Positions 22,327 through 28,444 of a DNA stretch of 28,444 nt are shown here, piece by piece. The notes under the pieces were generated by a model, which saw only the letters and a program-made list of their open reading frames with translations, did no database searches and was not told the origin of the DNA. A program made the translations under genes and the position numbers. The stretch's first letter is position 1; each line of letters opens with the position of its first letter. The stretch covers positions 1-28,444 of the forward strand of contig CAJJNP010000021.1 of assembly GCA_905193145.1 (NCBI GenBank). Reading direction: 5' to 3'. The DNA is from an uncultured Odoribacter sp. Its GTDB lineage: Bacteria > Bacteroidota > Bacteroidia > Bacteroidales > Marinifilaceae.

Positions 22327-24342
22327 ATGAGGAGTGTATTATTCATCTTTTTTTTCGTGCAATTATTGCCATGGGTAACTATTAAGGCACAGCAGCGCGA
22401 TTCCGTTGCTATTTATGGCGTGCTTGATACTGTGCAGGTGATTAGAGAGCGAATACGCCATGTGAATGAAGCCTGTGCTGGTGCACGTGTTACGCATATG
22501 GACCTGGCTGTCATGCAGGCAAATCGTACACGTTCATTGGCTGAATTATTGTCTGAAAATTCGACAATATATATCAAAAGTATTGGCGTCGGAGCGCTTT
22601 CAACGGCTTCGTTTCGTGGCGCGAGTGCCTCACAGACGCGAGTGAATTGGAATGGAATCAATATCACACCACCGATGTCCGGGACATTTGATTTTTCACA
22701 GATACCGGTGTTTTTTACGGATAATATTAATCTTTACTATGGTAGTAGTCATGTAAAAAATGGAACTGGTGCAATAGGTGGCAGTGTAAATCTTTTTACG
22801 GATGCAGATTGGAATGCTGGTGTAAGTGGTAAAGTGCTGGGAGAATATGGCTCGTATAATACTTATACAGTTGGTGGACAGGCGAATGTTAGTGGTCAGC
22901 AAGCCGTTTCTAAAACACGTTTGTATTATCAGCATTCTGATAATGATTATACTTATGTTAATAAAGTAATGACCAATACTCCTTTTCGTGAAAAACGTAA
23001 GGATGCTCGGTATTCTCGATTTGGGGTGATGCAAGAGGGGTATTTCCGTTTATCTCCTTTTACCAAATTAACTGGAATAGCTTGGTATCAGGAAAACGAG
23101 CACTTGTTGCCGCAAGCCTTAGGTGTTATGAATACGTCGCATGAAAAACAGCGGGAAATTAATTTTCGTGGTTATGCCGGCTTGGATTTTATGAAGGGTA
23201 TCCATAGTTTGCATGCCAAAGGTGCATGGCTTTATTATCGCCAGGAATATGATAAAAGCTACGATGGCAGATTATTTGATCCGGAGGGTAGTCGAAATAG
23301 TTCAAAGACATGGCAAGGAGTTTTAGATTATTCCTGTGCACCTTTTGCGACATTGCTACTTAATACAACCTTGACTTATTCGCATGATTTAATAGAGGTG
23401 AGCAGTTACATTGATATTGATTCATCTAAATATGTTCATGATGGTGTGATTTATGATACTCCCTCTGTTGCTGCACCTTTTGAACATAGCAGGAATGTTC
23501 TTTCATGGCAGGTGTCTTCACGGTGGATTCCTGTAGAATGGATGATGCTAAATGGTCAGTATATGTTTGAACATAATGATCGTAGAAATGTTTCTACTTG
23601 GTCTGCTGGGTTGGTTTTCAATTTATTGGATCGTGCTTTACAATTGAAAGGTAGTGTTGCTTATAACTATCGTTTTCCGAGTATGAACGATTTGTATTGG
23701 CGTCCTGGTGGAAATCCGGATGTTAAGCCAGAGGATGGGTATTCATATGATGCAGCAATTTCTTATAGCAAGAGATTAAATCGCTTCCTGTTGCTGGATG
23801 CAGAGCTTGCTGGTTATTTGATGTATATCGATAACTGGATATTGTGGTTGCCGAAAGATGGAAATCAATGGATATGGACTCCTCAGAATAAGCGGGATGT
23901 AGTATCTAATGGTATTGAGGCTTTTGGAAAATTAACCTATGTATATGGTGATTTATCGGCGAATGTATCGGGTAATTTTAATTGGTCGGAATCACGTACG
24001 CGTAAAAAACAGCATGTTGATGATGGTTCTTATATGAAACAGATTCCTTATGTTCCTCGTTTTAAATGGAATATTCGTGTAGCTGCAGAATATCGGGGTA
24101 TTTTTGCTTCTTGGCAGGTTACTTATATTGCTAGACGTTTTGTTACCACAGACCAAGAGTATTCTGCAGACCCCTATTCTGTTCAAAATCTTTTAGCAGG
24201 CTATCGTTATACTTTTTCTAATGGGATGAGTCTTACTCCGCAAGTTAGAATTGACAATATGCTGGATACTTATTATGAATCAACTATGTATTATCCAATG
24301 CCTTTGCGGAATTGCTTGTTTTCATTATTGTGGGAGTTCTGA
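22327..24342 (+). CDS. btuB: TonB-dependent outer-membrane receptor, BtuB-type
   Basis: A 671-residue TonB-dependent receptor. A signal peptide ends near IKAQQ, and a TonB-box-like DTVQVI lies just after it. The plug domain spans about residues 55-160, with RTRSLAELLSENSTIYIKS, STASFRGASASQTRVNWNGI and NGTGAIGGSVNLFT. The rest is a beta-barrel of alternating strands ending in a C-terminal aromatic residue (LLWEF). It has no N-terminal carboxypeptidase-like extension and no SusD partner, which sets it apart from glycan receptors of this phylum. The cobalamin riboswitch and the BtuG-like lipoproteins of the same operon point to corrinoid import. The gene symbol reflects that context. Confidence 0.87.
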   Translation: MRSVLFIFFFVQLLPWVTIKAQQRDSVAIYGVLDTVQVIRERIRHVNEACAGARVTHMDLAVMQANRTRSLAELLSENSTIYIKSIGVGALSTASFRGASASQTRVNWNGINITPPMSGTFDFSQIPVFFTDNINLYYGSSHVKNGTGAIGGSVNLFTDADWNAGVSGKVLGEYGSYNTYTVGGQANVSGQQAVSKTRLYYQHSDNDYTYVNKVMTNTPFREKRKDARYSRFGVMQEGYFRLSPFTKLTGIAWYQENEHLLPQALGVMNTSHEKQREINFRGYAGLDFMKGIHSLHAKGAWLYYRQEYDKSYDGRLFDPEGSRNSSKTWQGVLDYSCAPFATLLLNTTLTYSHDLIEVSSYIDIDSSKYVHDGVIYDTPSVAAPFEHSRNVLSWQVSSRWIPVEWMMLNGQYMFEHNDRRNVSTWSAGLVFNLLDRALQLKGSVAYNYRFPSMNDLYWRPGGNPDVKPEDGYSYDAAISYSKRLNRFLLLDAELAGYLMYIDNWILWLPKDGNQWIWTPQNKRDVVSNGIEAFGKLTYVYGDLSANVSGNFNWSESRTRKKQHVDDGSYMKQIPYVPRFKWNIRVAAEYRGIFASWQVTYIARRFVTTDQEYSADPYSVQNLLAGYRYTFSNGMSLTPQVRIDNMLDTYYESTMYYPMPLRNCLFSLLWEF

Positions 24343-24398
24343 TTGTGCAATTATTCCTTGGGGAGGGTATGGTTATAATTAATTGATTTTTTGTTCAT

Positions 24399-24433
24399 TT
24401 TGTTATTTATTTCATTCCGATTTCGTACCTTCG
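24399..24433 (+). promoter_or_regulatory. Candidate promoter of the NtrC-type regulator
   Basis: TTTG at 24399-24402 and TACCTTCG at 24426-24433, a variant of TAnnTTTG with one change. The spacing of 23 bases is longer than usual. Confidence 0.35.
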
Positions 24434-24457
24434 CCACATATAACAAGTAGAGTTTGT

Positions 24458-25792
24458 ATGGTTATGAGTGTTAAGATATTATTGGTCGATGATGACACTA
24501 CCTTTTGTCTGATGTTGAAGACTTGGCTTTCAAAGCGTGGCTTTGAGGTTGAAGAGGCTTTTTCTTGTCGGGAGGCTTCCTCTAAAATTAAAGGAGGAAA
24601 ATATGATGTGGTTTTGACAGATTTGCGTTTGCCTGATGAAGATGGTTTGGTGGTTTTGCAACATGTTAAGAAGGCTATACCTGAGGCTCAAGTGATTCTT
24701 ATGACTGGTTATGCTGATATTAATACTGCAGTGCAAGCAATGAAATTGGGAGCTTTTGATTATGTCGCAAAACCTGTCATTCCGGATGAAATCCTAAAGA
24801 AAATACAAGATGCTTTGGAACACAAGGATATTCCAATTGAAAAACGGACAAAGAAGACAAAAGATATTGCATATATAAAGGGTACAAGTAGAGATGCTGA
24901 TAAACTCTATGAATATATTCGGTTGGTAGCTCCAACAATGATGACTGTTTTAATTACAGGAGAAAGCGGTTCCGGTAAAGAGTATATTGCTCGTTTGATT
25001 CATAATCAAAGTGCTAGGAAAGATGCTCCTTTTGTTGCAGTGGATTGTGGAGCTATTCCTAAAGATTTGGCTGCAAGTGAATTCTTTGGGCATGTGAAGG
25101 GAGCTTTTACGGGAGCTGTCAACGATAAAACTGGTTATTTTGTGCAAGCTTCTGGAGGTACAATTTTTTTGGATGAAATTGGAAATTTGAGTTATGATGT
25201 ACAGGTTCAATTATTGCGGGCTTTAGAAGAACGCAAAGTAAAACCTGTGGGGAGTAATAAGGAAATAGCTTTTGATGTACGAATTATTTCTGCAACTAAT
25301 GAAAATTTGTCGAAAGCTGTCGCAGAAGGAAATTTCCGTGAAGACCTGTATCACCGTTTGAATGAATTTTCTTTGAAGGCATTGAGTTTACGGGAGAGGA
25401 AAGAAGATATTCCTGTTTTTGCCAATCACTTTTTAGCAGCCTCTAATGAAGAGTTGGGAAAAGATGTTGTCGGTTTTGATGATTCTGTAATGGATATTTT
25501 CAGACACTACAATTGGCCGGGTAATTTGCGTGAGATGCGTAATGTTGTAAAAAGAGCTACATTATTGTGTCAAGACGATTTTATAACTCCGGAGCATATC
25601 CCTACTGAATTGTCAGAGCACTTATTAGAACCAATGTTCGAGGATCTTGCCTTGAAACGCGAGCGTAATGAGGTGGATTTAATACGGGAAGCTCTTGCTA
25701 AATGTCATAATAATAAAAGTGAAGCAGCACGGATGCTGAAAATTGACCGTAAAACTCTCTATAATAAAATGAAGTTATATTCAATCGAATAA
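24458..25792 (+). CDS. NtrC-type sigma-54-dependent response regulator
   Basis: A 444-residue regulator if started at the ATG at 24458; the ATG at 24464 is equally possible, while an upstream in-frame ATG adds 25 residues unlike a receiver domain. Order: receiver (about 5-120) with DDD at 11-13, phospho-acceptor Asp55 in LTDLRLPD, Thr83 and Lys105; AAA+ domain (about 140-370) with Walker A TGESGSGKE, sigma-54 contact loop GAFTGA, Walker B GGTIFLDEIG and an R-finger region NEFSLKALSLRERKEDIP; Fis-type helix-turn-helix at the C-terminus, NNKSEAARMLKIDRKTLYNK. When phosphorylated it should activate sigma-54 promoters. It converges with the hybrid kinase gene with only 33 bases between. Confidence 0.93.
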   Translation: MVMSVKILLVDDDTTFCLMLKTWLSKRGFEVEEAFSCREASSKIKGGKYDVVLTDLRLPDEDGLVVLQHVKKAIPEAQVILMTGYADINTAVQAMKLGAFDYVAKPVIPDEILKKIQDALEHKDIPIEKRTKKTKDIAYIKGTSRDADKLYEYIRLVAPTMMTVLITGESGSGKEYIARLIHNQSARKDAPFVAVDCGAIPKDLAASEFFGHVKGAFTGAVNDKTGYFVQASGGTIFLDEIGNLSYDVQVQLLRALEERKVKPVGSNKEIAFDVRIISATNENLSKAVAEGNFREDLYHRLNEFSLKALSLRERKEDIPVFANHFLAASNEELGKDVVGFDDSVMDIFRHYNWPGNLREMRNVVKRATLLCQDDFITPEHIPTELSEHLLEPMFEDLALKRERNEVDLIREALAKCHNNKSEAARMLKIDRKTLYNKMKLYSIE

Positions 25793-25812
25793 GTCTTTAT
25801 TTGATATTTTCG

Positions 25813-25851
25813 AGTGAGCAGGCTTTTATTTATGGGCCTGCTCATTTCTTT
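25813..25851 (+). terminator. Intrinsic terminator after the regulator, overlapping the kinase 3' end
   Basis: tgagcaggc (25815-25823) and gcctgctca (25836-25844) form a perfect 9-bp stem, followed on the plus strand by TTTCTTTTTAT. The right arm lies inside the last codons of the kinase gene on the other strand. On the minus strand no T run follows, so it serves mainly the regulator. Confidence 0.75.
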
Positions 25852-28369
25852 TTATATCTTCGATTAGGGCAGAGGCTTGTTCTATTACAGTGATTGTGAG
25901 GGAGCTAATTTCATTAGGACCAATGCCTGCTTTGTCCGGGTGTTCGAGCTGTTCTAGCTTTTCAGTTGTATTTCTCACCTCCAATTGACGGAATAGAGGT
26001 AACATTTTATGGGCTAACTTTGATATTTCATCCCACTGCTGCTCTTTTTGTAGTTTGCCCAGTTTGGCAATATGGTCTTTTGTTGTCTCAATGAAAGAGT
26101 TTATGATTGTTTGCAGTGCTTGTGTATCATTGTCTGTGAATTGGAGGATATTTTTGAATGTGTATTTATCCCCCTCTGGATTGGATATCGTAGTCTCTTT
26201 TATTTGATGTTCTAACTCTTTTTTATCAATCAAATTTGAGATTAGTTGTATGATTTGTTTTGCTTGGAATGGTTTGGATAAATAAGCTGTAAATCCAGCT
26301 TGTATGTATTCTGATTCACGCTTGTCAGAATCTGCAGATAGTGCTATGATAGGGAGTGTTTTAAATTTATCTTCCGGTAAGGCGCGTATGAGCTTGACTA
26401 ATTCAAAGCCGTTTAATTCTGGCATCTGTATATCAGAGAACATTAAATCGTATTTTTGATTTTTTAAGCGTGTTATCACTTCCTGTGGGCTTGTTGTTGT
26501 TGAGGAATGAATACCATAATTAGCCAATAGGCTGGAAGTCATTGCCAATTGCAGAGGATCATCATCGACCAGTAGGACATTTATATCGTTTGGTTTCGTC
26601 TGCATATTTTCAGTCACAGCTACTTGTGTATTGTTTATTTCATTACTAGAGTTGTGGGATGTTGTTTTGTTTTGTGTATTAGGTGATATTTTTACTTTTT
26701 GAAATGGTAGAATGATGGTAAAGCAACTTCCTTTTCCGGGTTCACTTTGTACTTTCATTTCCCCTTGTAATAGATCTATCAGTTTTAATGTAATTGTTAG
26801 TCCTAAGCCTGTTCCTTCTATGGCAGAGTGCGATTTTAGTCTTGTGAATTCTTTAAATATTAGCTCTTGCTCCTCTGGAGTCATACCTGAGCCTGTATCT
26901 TCAATTTTAAGGATGATTCTTTTGTCATCTGTTGTTGTATTGGCAGAGAAGCGGATCCATCCATTTTGGGTATATTTTATAGCATTTGATAGGATGTTTG
27001 TTATGATTTGTCTTATCCGTAAAGCGTCGCCTTTGAAGTCTCCATTTAAGTCTTGTCCGAATTTATTTTGAAGTATGAGTTGTTTGTTTGCAGCAAGAGG
27101 AAGAAAATTGTCTATGATTTCCTGAAAGAGTTGTTGTGGATTGAAGATTATTTCTTCTACTTGCATTTTATTGTTTTCTAGTTTTGATAAGTCTAATAGA
27201 TTGCCTACTAATTTTAGAATGTGATTTGACGATCCTTGCATATTCTTAAGAAAATAGCGTTGTCTGTCAGTGATCGTCGTATTTGTTAATAGTTCAATAT
27301 ATCCTAAGATGGAGCTGAGTGGTGCTTTGATGTCGTGTGTGACTGTTAAAATCATTTTTTCGCGACTTTTGAGTAGTTGGTCCGCATATTGATTTGCAGT
27401 TTCTAATTCTCTGCGATAGCGATTGCTGCGAGATAGATCCCGTAATATGAAAAATGTGAAGAAAACTACAAGTAGAAATGCGACCACAGCGACAATTGCG
27501 AAGATGTGTATCATTGTTGTTACAGTTTTTTCGCGGGTTTCCTGTTTTCTTGTAGCGTGAAGTATTTCTTCTTTTTCATATTCACTAAGAATACGCTTCA
27601 TTTTGTCTGATATGTTTGTACTTTGTTTGATTAATGCATATTCCCTTGTGCTGATTTGTTTGTTTATGTCTTCATTCTTTTTCTGGATATCTTGCCATGT
27701 GTTTCGAAGTATATTTACGACGGTGTCTTTATTGCGTAGGGCATTGGGTTGTGGATTGTTGAGTGTATCGTAAACGATGTGGTAATTTCGTGTTACGTTT
27801 AATATGGAATCTAGTTCGTTATTTCGTCTCCTGCCTTTTTTTTCTATCACGATATACGAAGTATCCAATGTCGTTATGTATCTTGGGCGGATGTCAAGTC
27901 GAGTTGGCAATGAGTCCTTGCCAGACTCAATACTTGCGATAGCTTTATTGTAAAAGTCTTCTGGTACAAATGTCCTTTTTACATATACTAGGTCTTGTAG
28001 GTTACGGACTTTGCTGTCTAATAAATTGTTAATGCTATCCAATCTGAAAATTTGCTCCAATTGTGTTGTCAATTGTCTCAGTGTATCTATATTTTGTTCT
28101 GTTTTGTCGAGTATTTCAACATACTTCCTAAAATATTTACTCATTCCGGTTTGTATGAATGCATTGCTTAACGTTTCTGCTTCATATAGATTTGTAATGG
28201 TATTGCTTACGATGAAAAATTTTCTGTCAGAATCTCCTTGATTTTCTTCGTTTATGATGAGTTTGGTTATTTGTTTATATATGAGTACGGTTGATAGTAA
28301 TGTGAGTAGGAACAGAAGCGTGTAGCCTCCTATAACTTTTAGTTTGGTGTTTTTTGAAATTTCCTGCAT
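25826..28369 (-). CDS. Hybrid sensor histidine kinase with receiver and HPt domains
   Basis: An 847-residue membrane kinase. TM1 is at about 11-32 and TM2 at about 285-310, enclosing a 250-residue, mostly helical and highly charged periplasmic sensor of no family I recognise. A coiled linker follows. The HisKA domain has phospho-acceptor His345 in VTHDIKAPLSSILGYIELL. The ATPase domain shows N box NILSNAIKYT (Asn462), DTGSGM (491) and GTGLGL (519). A receiver (about 597-712) has acceptor Asp646 in SDIQMP and Lys699. A C-terminal HPt domain has His787 in KLAHKML. The HPt end means the phosphate can pass His-Asp-His to a separate regulator. The convergent NtrC-type protein is the obvious candidate, unproven. 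Confidence 0.93.
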   Translation of the reverse strand: MQEISKNTKLKVIGGYTLLFLLTLLSTVLIYKQITKLIINEENQGDSDRKFFIVSNTITNLYEAETLSNAFIQTGMSKYFRKYVEILDKTEQNIDTLRQLTTQLEQIFRLDSINNLLDSKVRNLQDLVYVKRTFVPEDFYNKAIASIESGKDSLPTRLDIRPRYITTLDTSYIVIEKKGRRRNNELDSILNVTRNYHIVYDTLNNPQPNALRNKDTVVNILRNTWQDIQKKNEDINKQISTREYALIKQSTNISDKMKRILSEYEKEEILHATRKQETREKTVTTMIHIFAIVAVVAFLLVVFFTFFILRDLSRSNRYRRELETANQYADQLLKSREKMILTVTHDIKAPLSSILGYIELLTNTTITDRQRYFLKNMQGSSNHILKLVGNLLDLSKLENNKMQVEEIIFNPQQLFQEIIDNFLPLAANKQLILQNKFGQDLNGDFKGDALRIRQIITNILSNAIKYTQNGWIRFSANTTTDDKRIILKIEDTGSGMTPEEQELIFKEFTRLKSHSAIEGTGLGLTITLKLIDLLQGEMKVQSEPGKGSCFTIILPFQKVKISPNTQNKTTSHNSSNEINNTQVAVTENMQTKPNDINVLLVDDDPLQLAMTSSLLANYGIHSSTTTSPQEVITRLKNQKYDLMFSDIQMPELNGFELVKLIRALPEDKFKTLPIIALSADSDKRESEYIQAGFTAYLSKPFQAKQIIQLISNLIDKKELEHQIKETTISNPEGDKYTFKNILQFTDNDTQALQTIINSFIETTKDHIAKLGKLQKEQQWDEISKLAHKMLPLFRQLEVRNTTEKLEQLEHPDKAGIGPNEISSLTITVIEQASALIEDIKRNEQAHK

Positions 28370-28386
28370 ATGATTATTGCTTTTGG

Positions 28387-28394
28387 CAAATATA
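28387..28394 (-). promoter_or_regulatory. Candidate -7 promoter element of the kinase gene
   Basis: On the minus strand this reads TATATTTG, a full match to TAnnTTTG, 18 bases before the start codon. The -33 region falls in the T-rich tail of the upstream terminator and has no clear TTTG. Confidence 0.45.
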
Positions 28395-28402
28395 GTAAAA
28401 TA

Positions 28403-28433
28403 AATAAAAAAGCAGTCTTGAAAAGACTGCTTT
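28403..28433 (-). terminator. Intrinsic terminator of a minus-strand gene beyond the right edge
   Basis: aaagcagtctt (28409-28419) pairs perfectly with aagactgcttt (28423-28433) around a three-base loop. On the minus strand it is followed by a run of T with a few A, so it ends a transcript coming from the right of the window, just before the kinase promoter. Confidence 0.8.
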
Positions 28434-28444
28434 GTGATTCCGTG

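Overview
The window looks like chromosomal DNA from a gut Bacteroidales species (Bacteroides, Phocaeicola or a close relative). It is AT-rich. Several gene starts are preceded by the Bacteroidota -7 element TAnnTTTG, and Shine-Dalgarno sequences are weak or absent. The lipoproteins carry Bacteroidota-style acidic tails after the lipidated cysteine, and the gene content (lipoprotein-rich B12 uptake operon, RND cassettes, hybrid histidine kinase) fits. No rRNA, tRNA, CRISPR array or transposase was seen.

Layout. (1) Positions 1-1408, minus strand: the first 143 residues of an M18 aminopeptidase, then an EamA/DMT permease. (2) Positions 1480-4519, minus strand: a tandem array of small secreted proteins of unknown function. 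In transcription order it reads B2-A2-B1-A1, an internally deleted B copy, a different small secreted protein, and a last C-terminal scrap of B. (3) Positions 4738-17570, plus strand: two overlapping TetR-family regulators, then two complete adaptor / inner-membrane pump / TolC-like channel cassettes that are tandem paralogues. An identical 18-bp motif containing ATAC-N6-GTAT lies in front of the regulators and in front of the first pump cassette, but not the second. (4) Positions 17571-18032: a 462-bp gene-free gap with a terminator, inverted repeats and a possible short minus-strand transcript, followed by a small PepSY-like secreted protein. (5) Positions 18505-24342: a vitamin B12 uptake operon with a well-formed promoter, a cobalamin riboswitch and a downstream hairpin. 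It encodes a BtuG-like propeller lipoprotein with an N-terminal Ig-like domain, an Ig-like lipoprotein with an unassigned C-terminal domain, a second propeller lipoprotein and a BtuB-type TonB-dependent receptor. (6) Positions 24458-28369: an NtrC-type response regulator (plus) convergent with a hybrid histidine kinase with receiver and HPt domains (minus).

How the parts work together. The TetR pair probably represses itself and the first efflux cassette through the shared operator. The cassettes would export an unknown toxic compound or metabolite across both membranes. The B12 operon would be switched off by cobalamin; its surface lipoproteins would capture corrinoids and pass them to the receiver pore of BtuB. 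No BtuFCD inner-membrane transporter is present here, so it must be encoded elsewhere. The kinase and the sigma-54-type regulator may be partners, but nothing in the sequence proves it.

The least explained part is the A/B secreted-protein array. Its signal-peptide ends are almost identical in DNA while the mature parts diverge, and two decayed copies remain at its downstream end.
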